64,000 bases of DNA from Streptococcus mitis (lineage in GTDB: Bacteria > Bacillota > Bacilli > Lactobacillales > Streptococcaceae), in NCBI RefSeq assembly GCF_002005545.1, contig NZ_LBMT01000001.1:2028441-2092440 (forward strand), in the 5' to 3' direction. How positions within the stretch are numbered: position 1 is the stretch's first letter; the number at the start of each line of letters is the position of its first letter. The notes under the pieces were generated by a model. It made no database searches and was not told where the DNA came from. It saw nothing but the letters and a program-made list of their open reading frames with translations. Below are positions 31,556 through 40,775 of the stretch, piece by piece. The translations under genes were made by a program, and so were the position numbers.

Positions 31556-31698
31556 TTTTCCAAAGATCTCATCTTTGAAAAATGGATTTCCTGACCTCAC
31601 AATTGAGCCTTGGTCTCAATTGTGCCCCTTGCCAATCTATCGATTGGCAAGACACCACGGCAATAACTATCTTTGTATGAGCTCACTTTGTTCGCTCA
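31556..31698. other. Cluster of consecutive hairpins between yqeH and yhbY
   Basis: Hairpin A 31556-31582 (CAAAGAT / ATCTTTG plus outer TTTT/AAAA). Hairpin B 31598-31624 (CACAATTGAG / CTCAATTGTG, 10 bp, 7-base loop). Hairpin C 31628-31651 (CTTGCCAATC / GATTGGCAAG, 10 bp, 4-base loop). Hairpin D 31678-31698 (TGAGC / GCTCA, weaker). B and C are perfect. None has a clear T-run, so ordinary termination is doubtful. It could be a structured leader for yhbY-nadD, a processing region or a small transposable remnant. Confidence 0.55.
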
Positions 31699-31709
31699 GT
31701 GATTTTATT

Positions 31710-32816
31710 TTAAATAATTGCTTTTCGTGTGACGACGGCAACGCCTTCTGGTGCCCAGACGGCGACTTTGGCTGTGCCTGTTACACGGATCCAGCCTAGG
31801 CCTGAGATGACTAGGTCTGTCTTTTCCTTAATGTTAAATACATGCTGAACTAGTTTTGGAAAATCTTCTTTTTCCTTGCTATTTGGTGGTGTCAAAAGTG
31901 TTCCGAGGTGCTTGTCGTAGAAAGCACCAGCGCCTTCAAGCTTGGTACGGTGGAGTTTGAGTTCATTGTCAAAGAAGGCTGTGAATCCTTGCTTTTCACC
32001 TGCAATGAAGTCAAAGCGTCCGAGACCTCCTAAAAACAGGGTTTGTTCAGGATTAAGCTGATAGGTTTTAGGCTTGATTTCCTTTTTGGGGCTGACATAC
32101 TTGAGGTTTTTAGCCGTCAAGTAGTGGGCCATCTGGTGACGGTGGATGATTCCCGGCGTATCATAAATATAAGATCCGTCGTCAAGCGGAATCTCAATCT
32201 TGTCCAATGTTGTCCCTGGGAAGCGCGAAGTCGTAATGACATTTTGGTCACCCGTTATTTCTTGGATAATGGCATTGATTAGAGTTGATTTTCCAACGTT
32301 GGTTACACCGACCACATAGACATCACGACCCTTACGATAATGCTCGATTTTGTCAATAACTTCCTTAATGGCATGCTTGTTTTGGGCTGAAGTTAGGACG
32401 ACATCGACTGGACGAAGCCCTTCTTCATGGGCACGCTCCATCAGCCACTGGCTAATCTTTCCTGGTTTTACTGACTTGGGCAGGATATCTTTTTTATTTC
32501 CGACCAAGAGGACATCATTGCCTGATACAAAACGTGGCAAGCCTGGGATGACAGAGCCATTAAAGTCAAAGATATCAATGACATTGACTACTAAGGCATC
32601 ACTGTCTCCCACCTCGTGCAAGAGCTTGAGGAAATCATCGTCCGTCAACTGGACATCCGTGATTTCATTGTAGTGGCGGAGACGAAAACAGCGTTGGCAA
32701 TAGACTTCGCCATTCTCCAAACCTTTTTCAAGTGCTGACTGGGGGGTAAAACCAAGACCAGCCTTGTCTGTCGTCTGAATGGTTGCTCCACAACCAATAC
32801 AGAGAATTTCTTCCAT
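31710..32816 (-). CDS. yqeH: Ribosome-assembly GTPase YqeH (circularly permuted)
   Basis: 368 residues. An N-terminal zinc finger (CIGCGATIQ and CQRCFRLRHY) is followed by a circularly permuted GTPase domain. The NKxD motif (GNKKDILPKS) comes before the P-loop (GVTNVGKSTLINA) and the G3 region YDTPGI. The family acts in 30S assembly. It is 2 bases from yqeG. Confidence 0.95.
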   Translation of the reverse strand: MEEILCIGCGATIQTTDKAGLGFTPQSALEKGLENGEVYCQRCFRLRHYNEITDVQLTDDDFLKLLHEVGDSDALVVNVIDIFDFNGSVIPGLPRFVSGNDVLLVGNKKDILPKSVKPGKISQWLMERAHEEGLRPVDVVLTSAQNKHAIKEVIDKIEHYRKGRDVYVVGVTNVGKSTLINAIIQEITGDQNVITTSRFPGTTLDKIEIPLDDGSYIYDTPGIIHRHQMAHYLTAKNLKYVSPKKEIKPKTYQLNPEQTLFLGGLGRFDFIAGEKQGFTAFFDNELKLHRTKLEGAGAFYDKHLGTLLTPPNSKEKEDFPKLVQHVFNIKEKTDLVISGLGWIRVTGTAKVAVWAPEGVAVVTRKAII

Positions 32817-32818
32817 AG

Positions 32819-33346
32819 TTAAATTCCTTTTTTATATGTAATCGGTCCGTACTGTTCAGTGATTTTTCGCATCACACGGCGCTCACGAGCTCGGTTAATC
32901 TGCGTTTTGATCGAGTCATGTTGGACCAAGGGTTTGACTAAAATCGAGCGAATGCCAGCACGGTGGGCTGCTCGAATATCTGTCATGAGCTGGTCGCCTA
33001 CCATGACCACTTCACTTTTCTCATAGTGGAATTCCTTCATGGCACGGTCAATCCCAAATGTGAAGGGCTTCAAGGCCCAATAAACGTAATCAATCCCAAA
33101 TTTCTCAACTGCGCGTTGAACTCGTTTTTTGGTATTATTTGAGACTACGATAATAGCAATGCCCGCATCCTGAAGATCATGTAGCCATTGCTTCATCTCT
33201 GGCGTCCCGTCAGGGTTGTTCCAAGCAATGAGGGTATTGTCCAAATCGACCAAAACAGCCTTGATTCCCTGCGCCTGCAGGCTTTGGACTGTCAAATCAT
33301 AAACTGCTTCTACAGCAAAGTCTGGCATGTAGTTTTCAATCGCCAT
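32819..33346 (-). CDS. yqeG: HAD-superfamily phosphatase YqeG
   Basis: 175 residues from MAIENYMPDFA, preferred over a start 21 codons upstream because it follows AGGAGC and matches the family start. HAD motifs are VLVDLDNTLIAWN (nucleophile Asp) and VMVGDQLMTDI. The substrate is uncertain. It precedes yqeH, as in most Firmicutes. Confidence 0.92.
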   Translation of the reverse strand: MAIENYMPDFAVEAVYDLTVQSLQAQGIKAVLVDLDNTLIAWNNPDGTPEMKQWLHDLQDAGIAIIVVSNNTKKRVQRAVEKFGIDYVYWALKPFTFGIDRAMKEFHYEKSEVVMVGDQLMTDIRAAHRAGIRSILVKPLVQHDSIKTQINRARERRVMRKITEQYGPITYKKGI

Positions 33347-33360
33347 TCTGGCTCCTTTTC

Positions 33361-34269
33361 TTAACTTTTTTTCGCAATTTTCCTTAGCAACAATGACAGG
33401 ACAATCCACAACCCAGCACTAGCCAAACTGATGTAGAGCCAAGCATGGGGCTCATCTGTTAAAGGTAGGGGAACATTCATTCCAAAAAAGCCTGTCACAA
33501 CTGCCAAAACAGCTAGCAAGACTGAAATGATGGTCAAGGTTGTCAAATTATCATTCAGATTATTGTTTAGGATGTTGTTGTAAGATGCTGATAGTTGTTG
33601 GAGGACTTGAGAAATCAAGTCTGTCATGGATACCAGCTGATGAGCCTCAATCATGGCATCATCAAACTGCTCTCTCTCAATCTCGTTAAAACTGCGATAG
33701 AGGGCATGACCTTGGATATGTTCCAGCAACATGCGATTTTGCTTGGCAGCCGCAGTAAGATAAACCATACCAGTTTCCAAGTCGGAAAGGGCAAAGAGGT
33801 TTTTCTTAGTCGTCCGCTGGCGCAAGAGGCCATTGACCTCATCCTTACTCTTATCCATCTGCTCGATGACAGGGTAGTAGGCATTGCTGATGATTTCCAG
33901 ACTGGCAAAGAGAAACTTGTAAATCGAAAGCGTGTCATGACTCTCCAGATAACGGGTCATCTGTTCAATGACATAGGCATTCTTGGTATTACTAATGGTA
34001 ATCAGGCGACGATGTTCCACGATAAAGGTCATGGGAAAGGCTTCGTAGTAGGCCTTATCCTTTTTCAAGTTCAAGACATTGTAGATAAAGGTCACAGTCC
34101 CATTTTCGCGGTGATAATCCATGTGGGCACGCTCATTTCTATCCAGCGCGTATTCAATGGTTTCCTTGTCCAAACCGTAGATTTCAGAAAGGTCCTCTAG
34201 TTTTTTCAACTTGTCCAAATCTAGGTTAATCCAGGTACAACCATTGCCCAACTGTTTTTCTAAAAACAT
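33361..34269 (-). CDS. corA: CorA-family magnesium/divalent-cation channel
   Basis: 302 residues. A large cytoplasmic N-terminal domain is followed by two C-terminal membrane helices (about 240-262 and 274-294) joined by the GMN pore motif (GFFGMNVPLP). This is complete for the family. It is upstream of yqeG in the same direction with a short gap. Confidence 0.93.
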   Translation of the reverse strand: MFLEKQLGNGCTWINLDLDKLKKLEDLSEIYGLDKETIEYALDRNERAHMDYHRENGTVTFIYNVLNLKKDKAYYEAFPMTFIVEHRRLITISNTKNAYVIEQMTRYLESHDTLSIYKFLFASLEIISNAYYPVIEQMDKSKDEVNGLLRQRTTKKNLFALSDLETGMVYLTAAAKQNRMLLEHIQGHALYRSFNEIEREQFDDAMIEAHQLVSMTDLISQVLQQLSASYNNILNNNLNDNLTTLTIISVLLAVLAVVTGFFGMNVPLPLTDEPHAWLYISLASAGLWIVLSLLLRKIAKKS

Positions 34270-34320
34270 CTTCTCTCCTTTACCAAACTCTTTCTATTGT
34301 ACCATAAATCTGCTAAAATT

Positions 34321-34887
34321 TCAGGCCTGGTCTGTCCGAGAGAAATTGCTGACGACGGTGATATTCCGATTGGGAACGAAGTGTAGAACCTGATCTTCTC
34401 CTCTGAGTTGAGTTGTTCGAATGCCAACACTAACCACCTTGCCCGATACAGTAATGGGACCATTTGTCAGAACAACCTCATCTCCCACATCCAGTTGGCG
34501 TTCAAAGAGGATAAAAAAGCCATTGATGACATCAGACAGAAAGCCTTGGGCTCCCATACCAATGGCCACCCCAGCAATCCCAGCCCCTGCCAGCAAACTC
34601 GAAACAGGCAAACCTAAAATCGACAAAATGCAGTAGAGTAAAAAGAAATAAAGGGTATAATTAAACACATTTTCTAACAGACGTGAGATGGTTTTCTGAC
34701 GCCCGACATCATGACGAGACATTTTTAGAGAAGGTTTAACAATTCTCTGCACCATGGTATGAAGTAGCTTTTTAGCTATATAAAAGAGTGAAAATAAGAA
34801 TAAAAGAGAAAGTAGCTTGGTTAAGATATTCTCGATAATCGTTGTTATATCAAGCTTATTGAGATAGGTTTGAATAAATTCTTGCAT
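34321..34887 (-). CDS. Small-conductance mechanosensitive channel, MscS family
   Basis: 188 residues, a short MscS. Membrane segments lie at about 20-42 and 70-95, and the pore helix/beta-domain signature is GAGIAGVAIGMGAQGFLSDV followed by FILFERQLDVGDEV. The C-terminal vestibule is shorter than in E. coli MscS. It releases solutes on osmotic downshift. Confidence 0.92.
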   Translation of the reverse strand: MQEFIQTYLNKLDITTIIENILTKLLSLLFLFSLFYIAKKLLHTMVQRIVKPSLKMSRHDVGRQKTISRLLENVFNYTLYFFLLYCILSILGLPVSSLLAGAGIAGVAIGMGAQGFLSDVINGFFILFERQLDVGDEVVLTNGPITVSGKVVSVGIRTTQLRGEDQVLHFVPNRNITVVSNFSRTDQA

Positions 34888-34979
34888 AGAAAACTCCTTT
34901 CATTTATTATACCATACTTTCATAAAGTGTCATTCCCCATAAATCTTCAAAAATAATTTCAAAAATAGACAGAAAATTC

Positions 34980-35008
34980 TTGATTTTAGTTCATATTTAT
35001 ACTATAAT
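34980..35008 (+). promoter_or_regulatory. sstT promoter
   Basis: TTGATT (34980-34985), a 17-bp spacer, then a perfect TATAAT (35003-35008). The start codon is 31 bases on, with AAAGGAG in between. Confidence 0.8.
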
Positions 35009-35038
35009 CATAAACATTACACAACAAAGGAGATTGTT

Positions 35039-36244
35039 ATGAAAAAATTCATTCATGCTTGGAATAAGGCAAGCCTAATCAAACGAATTTTGATTGGTAT
35101 GCTTATTGGAGGAACCCTAGGACTGACACTTCCTAACATTTCAGGAATTGGCCTGCTGGGAGATCTCTTTGTTGGTGGCCTCAAAGCCATCGCACCGATT
35201 CTGGTCTTTGCCCTCGTTGCCAATGCCCTTTCCCAACATCAAAAGGGACAAGATAGCAATATGAAAACCGTTATCTTCCTTTACTTGGTGGGAACCTTCG
35301 CCGCTGCCCTCATCGCTGTACTAGCAAGTTTCATCGTCCCTGTTGAAATTACCTTAAATAGCGCTAATACCGATATTGCTCCACCAGATGGGATTGGACA
35401 GGTCCTCAGCAACCTCTTGCTCAAACTGGTTGACAATCCAGTTAATGCCCTTGTCACAGCCAACTACATTGGTATCCTATCATGGGCAGTTGTTTTCGGG
35501 ATTGCCATGAGAGAAGCCAGCAAAAATAGTAAAGAATTGCTGAAAACCATGGCTGATGTGACTTCTAAGATTGTCGAATGGATCATTAACCTAGCTCCAT
35601 TTGGTATCCTTGGTCTTGTCTTCAAAACCATCTCTGATAAGGGAATCGGAAGCCTAGCCAACTACGGAATCTTACTTGCCCTCTTGGTGACAACCATGTT
35701 CTTTGTGGCCTTAGTAGTCAATCCATTGATTGCTTTCCTCTTTATGAAGAGAAACCCTTATCCCCTCGTTTGGAAATGTTTGCGTGTCAGCGGTGTGACA
35801 GCCTTCTTTACTCGTAGTTCTGCTGCCAACATCCCTGTCAACATGAAACTTTGCCACGACCTTGGACTGGATCCAGATACCTATTCTGTTTCTATCCCAC
35901 TTGGTTCTACTATCAACATGGCCGGGGCAGCGATTACTATTAACGTTTTGACCCTTGCTGCAGTAAATACTTTGGGAATCCCTGTTGACTTTGCCACAGC
36001 CTTTGTCCTCAGTGTGGTAGCAGCTATTTCAGCCTGTGGTGCTTCTGGTATCGCTGGTGGTTCCCTCCTTCTTATCCCAGTTGCTTGTAGCCTTTTTGGC
36101 ATTTCTAACGATATTGCCATGCAAGTTGTTGGGGTTGGATTTGTGATTGGTGTCATCCAAGACTCATGTGAAACAGCCCTTAACTCTTCTACAGATGTCC
36201 TCTTTACCGCCGTTGCCGAATACGCAGCAGCCCGTAAAAAATAA
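35039..36244 (+). CDS. sstT: Serine/threonine:sodium symporter SstT
   Basis: Imports serine and threonine with Na+. It is 401 residues, a dicarboxylate/amino-acid:cation symporter. Signature segments include [20 protein letters not shown], the [15 protein letters not shown] loop (about 280-294), and [20 protein letters not shown]. Eight or more membrane helices are visible. Own promoter and terminator. Confidence 0.95.
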   Translation: MKKFIHAWNKASLIKRILIGMLIGGTLGLTLPNISGIGLLGDLFVGGLKAIAPILVFALVANALSQHQKGQDSNMKTVIFLYLVGTFAAALIAVLASFIVPVEITLNSANTDIAPPDGIGQVLSNLLLKLVDNPVNALVTANYIGILSWAVVFGIAMREASKNSKELLKTMADVTSKIVEWIINLAPFGILGLVFKTISDKGIGSLANYGILLALLVTTMFFVALVVNPLIAFLFMKRNPYPLVWKCLRVSGVTAFFTRSSAANIPVNMKLCHDLGLDPDTYSVSIPLGSTINMAGAAITINVLTLAAVNTLGIPVDFATAFVLSVVAAISACGASGIAGGSLLLIPVACSLFGISNDIAMQVVGVGFVIGVIQDSCETALNSSTDVLFTAVAEYAAARKK

Positions 36245-36250
36245 CTCATA

Positions 36251-36281
36251 AAGACAAGCCTGCTCAGGTCTTGTCTTTTAC
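36251..36281 (+). terminator. Terminator after sstT
   Basis: Stem AAGACAAG / CTTGTCTT with an inner CCTG / CAGG pair and TTTTACGCTTTT after. Confidence 0.75.
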
Positions 36282-36311
36282 GCTTTTATTCTAACTTATT
36301 AGGAAATTCTT

Positions 36312-37262
36312 ATGTCTATTAGCCAACGTACTGCCAAGCTCATCTTAGCTACCTGTCTTGCCTGCCTTCTTGCTTATTTTCTCAATCTTTCGTCAGCTGT
36401 CTCGGCTGGAATCATCGCCCTCTTGAGCCTATCTGATACACGTAGAAGTACTTTAAAACTGGCCCGCAATCGGCTCTTTTCCATGCTTCTGGCTCTGGTT
36501 ATCGGGGTTCTGGCTTTTCACTTGAGCGGATTTCATATCTGGAGCCTTGGCCTCTACCTAGCCCTTTATGTGCCCCTAGCCTACAAGATGAGCTGGGAAA
36601 TTGGCATCACACCAAGCACCGTTTTGGTTAGCCATCTCTTGGTGCAAGAATCAACCTCACCAGATCTTCTAGTCAATGAACTCCTTCTCTTTGCAATCGG
36701 TACTGGATTTGCCTTGCTTGTTAATCTCTACATGCCTTCACGAGAAGAGGAAATCCAGCACTACCACACATTGGTAGAAGAAAAGTTAAAAGATATCCTC
36801 CTACGCTTCAAATATTATTTATCCAGAGGGGATGGACGCAACCGAGCACAGCTGGTTGAAGAATTAGACACGCTGTTGGAAGAAGCCCTCAGACTGGTCT
36901 ATTTGGATCACTCTGACCACCTCTTTCACCAGACCGACTACCATATCCACTACTTTGAGATGAGACAGCGACAAAGTCGTATCCTACGAAATATGTGCCA
37001 GCAAATCAACACCTGTCACCTAGCTGCCAGTGAAAGCCTGATTTTAGCGCAGCTCTTTTCAAAAATTGCTAGTCAACTGAGCCAGACCAATCCTGCTTCT
37101 GATTTACTAGATGAAATTGAACGCTATCTGGAAGTCTTTCGCAACCGCAGTCTGCCCAAAACAAGAGACGAATTTGAAACCCGCGCCACCCTTCTTCAAC
37201 TCCTACGTGAAGCCAAAACCTTCATCCAAGTGAAAGTTGACTTTTATCAAAAATATGGATAG
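36312..37262 (+). CDS. Aromatic acid exporter family protein (ArAE_1/DUF939)
   Basis: 316 residues. The N-terminal about 145 residues form about five membrane helices with SAVSAGIIALLSLSDTRRST, a hallmark of the family. The C-terminal about 165 residues are a soluble helical domain. The substrate is unknown; the family name comes from distant AaeB-like pumps. A weak ribosome site (AGGAAA) precedes the ATG. Confidence 0.8.
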   Translation: MSISQRTAKLILATCLACLLAYFLNLSSAVSAGIIALLSLSDTRRSTLKLARNRLFSMLLALVIGVLAFHLSGFHIWSLGLYLALYVPLAYKMSWEIGITPSTVLVSHLLVQESTSPDLLVNELLLFAIGTGFALLVNLYMPSREEEIQHYHTLVEEKLKDILLRFKYYLSRGDGRNRAQLVEELDTLLEEALRLVYLDHSDHLFHQTDYHIHYFEMRQRQSRILRNMCQQINTCHLAASESLILAQLFSKIASQLSQTNPASDLLDEIERYLEVFRNRSLPKTRDEFETRATLLQLLREAKTFIQVKVDFYQKYG

Positions 37263-37264
37263 TA

Positions 37265-37461
37265 ATACTCTTCGAAAATCTCCTCAAACCACGTCAGCTT
37301 CACCTTGTCGTATATATGTTACTGACTTCGTCAGTTCTATCCACAACCTCAAAACAGTGTTTTGAGCTGACTTCGTCAGTTCTATCCACAACCTCAAAAC
37401 AGTGTTTTGAACAGCATGCGGCTAGCTTCCTAGTTTGCTCTTTGATTTTCATTGAGTATAA
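37265..37461. repeat. BOX element (A-B-B-C)
   Basis: boxA (about 37265-37322) contains ACGTCAGCTTCACCTTGTCG, a variant of the sequence used as the BOX-A1R typing primer. Two 45-base boxB copies (37323-37367 and 37368-37412) differ at one position. boxC runs from 37413 to about 37461, ending in ATTGAGTATA. BOX is a multi-copy pneumococcal/mitis-group repeat that can be transcribed into stable structure. Confidence 0.93.
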
Positions 37462-37466
37462 AAAAT

Positions 37467-37508
37467 AAAACTTCAGACCAATCACAAAAGGTGATTATCT
37501 GAAGTTTT
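37467..37508 (-). terminator. Terminator of the accessory Sec operon
   Basis: A long hairpin: AAAACTTCAG pairs with CTGAAGTTTT and the inner AATCAC pairs with GTGATT, with an A/T-rich tail on the minus strand. It lies 4 bases after the last gene of the operon (asp5). Confidence 0.9.
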
Positions 37509-37511
37509 ATT

Positions 37512-37736
37512 TTATTTGTAAGTTATCACCATAAAGGTTAATAGTAAAACGAATAAGGACAAACTCACCAATAAAGTGAGCACCTTTACCAAGGTATTGC
37601 TCTGCCAGTAGCTTGGTTTACCAATATTACTAGTGGCATCCATAGAGAATAATTGATTTTGACGGGGTTGTATAGTTACCAATACAATCAAAGCAAGAGA
37701 TAGGATAATAGCTAAAACAATTAGTATTTCAATCAT
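37512..37736 (-). CDS. asp5: Accessory Sec protein Asp5 (SecG-like)
   Basis: 74 residues with two membrane helices (about 3-23 and 47-70) and a SecG-like middle (QPRQNQLFSMD). The position at the end of the secA2 locus, after asp4, matches the SecE/SecG-like accessory pair of SRR-adhesin export systems. Confidence 0.85.
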   Translation of the reverse strand: MIEILIVLAIILSLALIVLVTIQPRQNQLFSMDATSNIGKPSYWQSNTLVKVLTLLVSLSLFVLLLTFMVITYK

Positions 37737-37740
37737 AGAC

Positions 37741-37920
37741 CTACCTCAAAATTCCCAGCAAAGTAAAGAGCAAACCAATCAGAATCATCAAACCCAGTAA
37801 GAGTGAAAAAGTCTTACTAATCTTTTCCCCTCGGGTTTCTTTTTCCTTCTTGATAGGTTTTTGTTTCAACTCTTCCATGCGACCTTCAACGTCTTTGTAA
37901 AATAAATCTTCCTCTGACAT
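37741..37920 (-). CDS. asp4: Accessory Sec protein Asp4 (SecE-like)
   Basis: A 59-residue gene. It starts MSEEDLFYKDVEGRMEELKQ, continues as a basic KKEKETRGEK stretch, and ends with one membrane helix (about 38-58). The single C-terminal helix with a charged N-terminus is SecE-like. It starts 1 base before the gtfB stop codon (gap 37921) and ends 4 bases before asp5, so it belongs to the operon. Confidence 0.85.
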   Translation of the reverse strand: MSEEDLFYKDVEGRMEELKQKPIKKEKETRGEKISKTFSLLLGLMILIGLLFTLLGILR

Positions 37921-37921
37921 G

Positions 37922-39259
37922 TTAGCCTCCTAAAACAGTTTGCATGGTTTCCTGATATCGTACCAAGTCAACATAATTTGCATGTTGGCCTTGCTTTCCA
38001 AGTGCCTGACGCATTTGATCAACATCTGAAAGGGCCAGTTTAATGGTCTCAACCAAAGCAGAAACTTCACTACTTTCAAATAGATGATCAGGAGCGATAT
38101 AGAGTCTATTGTGTACCGTTTGGTTAAATCCAAGAATCAAGAGATTGTGCTCAAAGGCCTGACGCACCGCCTGCAACAACTCATTGCTATGATTTATATC
38201 CAAGTAAATATCCGACAATTGATAGAGCTCATGAATCTTCTGTGGACTAGCGTTCTGATAAAGGACCACATTAGGATAGCGAAGCATGTCTAAGAGCTTA
38301 GAAGACATCTCTGTCACCGCTGCGATACGGAAAGTGACATCAGGCAAGGCTTCTACGATTGCTTCTACTTGCTCAATCTGATCGGAATTAGTCAAGATTA
38401 AGGCATCTCGTCTTAGGAAATTATCGCGTTTAAACTGGTAATGGTAACCCAAGTGCACAAACTGAGCATGGTATTTCTCGTCAGTCAACTCTAAAGCGCG
38501 CTCATAAGTCGCCTTATTTGGAATGATAATTTTCTTAGTACGCACATCATCACTTTCCAAAATCAACTGCATATTGCCTGGAATGGCATCATAAAGAGGT
38601 TCCTGCCAAACTAGGATATCTGAGCCAGATTTATCTGGATGATGGAAGGAAACCAAGAAAGGAGTCGCTAGAGTATTAAAGATAAGCTGGCTTGTATCTA
38701 TTTCCAAATCTTGCAAAAAGAAGGTGATAAATTCAACCTTATTTGCAAAGTAACGCATGGACTGACCAGGCAAAGTCAATAAGATATCTCCCGTTACATG
38801 GTTTTCCAGCAAGACTTCCTGACCATTGACATCTTGGTAAACTGTCATAATCGGCTCACTATCTGCGCTATAGGTCGTTGTAGCAAAGCAAGCTCCGAAG
38901 CGATTGTAATGGTCAACCTGGCGTACTCGACCGTCTAAGTCTTTCCAATCTACCTGTTTAACCAAGCGAGCCTGCAGACCCTCTGCATAATGAATGACAG
39001 CCCTCTCCTGTAATAAATCATTAATAGTTGCTGAACTATTATTCCCCATAATTTCCCAAAAATCTGGAACGGGAACTTGGTTAAAATAGAGAGGTTTTCC
39101 ATCCTCGTAAGCTAGATAATAGGTAAAAGGAGAAACCAGACCATCAGGCAGAAAACCATCTGCATCGATGACCACTCCAAGTTGGGAAAGACCAGTAGCT
39201 ACTAGACTTTCATGTAAATCTCGACTTTCCTGACTATATCGATCATAAAGTTCAATCAT
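37922..39259 (-). CDS. gtfB: GtfB, chaperone/co-activator subunit of the O-GlcNAc transferase
   Basis: 445 residues. In SRR systems GtfB has a GT-B fold without catalytic residues; it binds the serine-rich substrate and GtfA, forming the enzyme that adds the first GlcNAc. The C-terminal domain (about 285-400, starting DQIEQVEAIVEALPDVTF and containing DIYLDINHSNEL) recurs in five other proteins of this locus. It overlaps gtfA by 8 bases. Confidence 0.93.
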   Translation of the reverse strand: MIELYDRYSQESRDLHESLVATGLSQLGVVIDADGFLPDGLVSPFTYYLAYEDGKPLYFNQVPVPDFWEIMGNNSSATINDLLQERAVIHYAEGLQARLVKQVDWKDLDGRVRQVDHYNRFGACFATTTYSADSEPIMTVYQDVNGQEVLLENHVTGDILLTLPGQSMRYFANKVEFITFFLQDLEIDTSQLIFNTLATPFLVSFHHPDKSGSDILVWQEPLYDAIPGNMQLILESDDVRTKKIIIPNKATYERALELTDEKYHAQFVHLGYHYQFKRDNFLRRDALILTNSDQIEQVEAIVEALPDVTFRIAAVTEMSSKLLDMLRYPNVVLYQNASPQKIHELYQLSDIYLDINHSNELLQAVRQAFEHNLLILGFNQTVHNRLYIAPDHLFESSEVSALVETIKLALSDVDQMRQALGKQGQHANYVDLVRYQETMQTVLGG

Positions 39260-40763
39260 GGAGCACCTCCTCTACTGTTTTCTTCCACTTTTCTAAAATT
39301 TCTTCGGTTAAGAAGCCTTCTGCAATTTGGTAAGAATGGGCACGCATAGCTTCCAAACGATTTTCTTGATACAATTGACAAATCTTAGTTGAAAAAGCTT
39401 GCTTGATTTGATCTTCTACATGGTCAGATGAACTTGGAATTAAATAACCATTTTTCCCATCTTCTATAAAGGTCTGATTACCATAAGGCACATCAAAACC
39501 GATTAGAGGTAGACCTGAACCAATAGCTTCCATCAAGGTCAAACCAAAGCCTTCGCTGGTAGAAGCAGTCAAATAGACTTCATACTGGCTATAAATCTGC
39601 GAAAGTTCCGCATGTCCCTTGAGCTGGATATAATTCTCAGCCTGATGAGTTGCAATAATTTCTCTAAGCAGAGAATCTTCTCCACCACTACCATAGATAT
39701 CAAAGGTTAATTCAGGAATTTCCTTACGAGCTTCAATGACCGCCTTGACCAACCAGTCAATGTGTTTTTCTTTGGCAAGACGTGAAGCGGTAATCAATGA
39801 AAAAGGTTTACGCCCCTGACTTGACTCAGTCAAGGAATCAATACTACCTACAGGAATGGTAACAATCTTTGGTTGATGCTGAGTATATTTGGCAAATTGC
39901 TCTTGCAACACTTCATTTTGTCTGTCAGTTGATACGATAAAGAAGTCAACCTTATCTGCATTGGTAAACTGATAGTCATAATAGTTGTTCCAAAGGATAT
40001 AGTCCTCGTTTGTAGCATTTTCACTATAATGCTCCGCATGAACAACTACCGCTAGATGTGCAACTTGTGCTTCCTCAAACACAACCTGACCAATGCCTGT
40101 CTCCCTATCCAGAATGACCAAATCAGACTTGTTCAAATTCAAGGATTTCATAAAAGCACGCATGAAAGCTGGCTTCCCATAGAAAATCTTATCCTTGAAA
40201 CGGTAAACTTCTTCCTTCCCTTGATTCATCAAGATATCATAGACTGGAGTCCCGTCTTCATTGTAAAAGGTTCGCTGATATAATACTGCAACATTGTCCT
40301 TGGGAGCAAAGTATTCGCTACAATAACGCGTATAAGAAAAGTAATCCTTACGAATCAGTTTTCCTTTAAAGACATACTCGGCATGTTGAACCAAGTCCTT
40401 GTTCTCATCCACCAAATAACAGGTTACAAACTTATCTTGGTCAGAAAAGAAGACACGCAAGACCTTCCCATTCTTTTCTCTACGACTTTCGACACCACCA
40501 AAATAAGTCAAGACATCATCCACTGTCACACTTGTCGGTGCAATTTTGATATCTGTAAAATGATTATAAAGCCAGATCACTTGATCATCATCAAAACCAA
40601 TATTGGCGGTTAAGTGCTGAATATTATCGGCTAAAATCATATCTGTAAAGATAAACTTAGAGGACAGATTTAATTTCCGAAAAACACCAGCACGATAGGC
40701 TTGTGCGTATTCAACACCGCTACTAGCCCAGCCAAGTCCTAAATTTATATTGTAAATTGTCAT
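39252..40763 (-). CDS. gtfA: GtfA, O-GlcNAc transferase initiating SRR-adhesin glycosylation
   Basis: 503 residues. The N-terminal beta-rich insertion region is followed by a GT4 catalytic domain with SLITASRLAKEKHIDWLV and the donor-binding EGFGLTLMEAIGSGLPLIGFD (E-x7-E), cut here to its core. It transfers GlcNAc from UDP-GlcNAc to Ser/Thr of the adhesin in the cytoplasm together with GtfB. Confidence 0.95.
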   Translation of the reverse strand: MTIYNINLGLGWASSGVEYAQAYRAGVFRKLNLSSKFIFTDMILADNIQHLTANIGFDDDQVIWLYNHFTDIKIAPTSVTVDDVLTYFGGVESRREKNGKVLRVFFSDQDKFVTCYLVDENKDLVQHAEYVFKGKLIRKDYFSYTRYCSEYFAPKDNVAVLYQRTFYNEDGTPVYDILMNQGKEEVYRFKDKIFYGKPAFMRAFMKSLNLNKSDLVILDRETGIGQVVFEEAQVAHLAVVVHAEHYSENATNEDYILWNNYYDYQFTNADKVDFFIVSTDRQNEVLQEQFAKYTQHQPKIVTIPVGSIDSLTESSQGRKPFSLITASRLAKEKHIDWLVKAVIEARKEIPELTFDIYGSGGEDSLLREIIATHQAENYIQLKGHAELSQIYSQYEVYLTASTSEGFGLTLMEAIGSGLPLIGFDVPYGNQTFIEDGKNGYLIPSSSDHVEDQIKQAFSTKICQLYQENRLEAMRAHSYQIAEGFLTEEILEKWKKTVEEVLHD

Positions 40764-40775
40764 ATTTTCCTCTTT

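Noticed and set aside
31575..31799. A 74-codon plus-strand frame over the hairpin cluster
   Set aside because: Its second half is antisense to yqeH, and the sequence is better explained by palindromes; no ribosome site.
33595..34200. A 201-codon plus-strand frame
   Set aside because: Antisense shadow of corA.
37323..37412. Tandem 45-base repeats that could suggest a CRISPR array
   Set aside because: The copies are directly adjacent without spacers, and no cas genes are present; they are boxB units.
37300..37485. A 61-codon minus-strand frame with an internal repeat (SKHCFEVVDRTDEV twice)
   Set aside because: It is entirely inside the BOX element; the peptide repeat simply reflects the two boxB units. 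No ribosome site.
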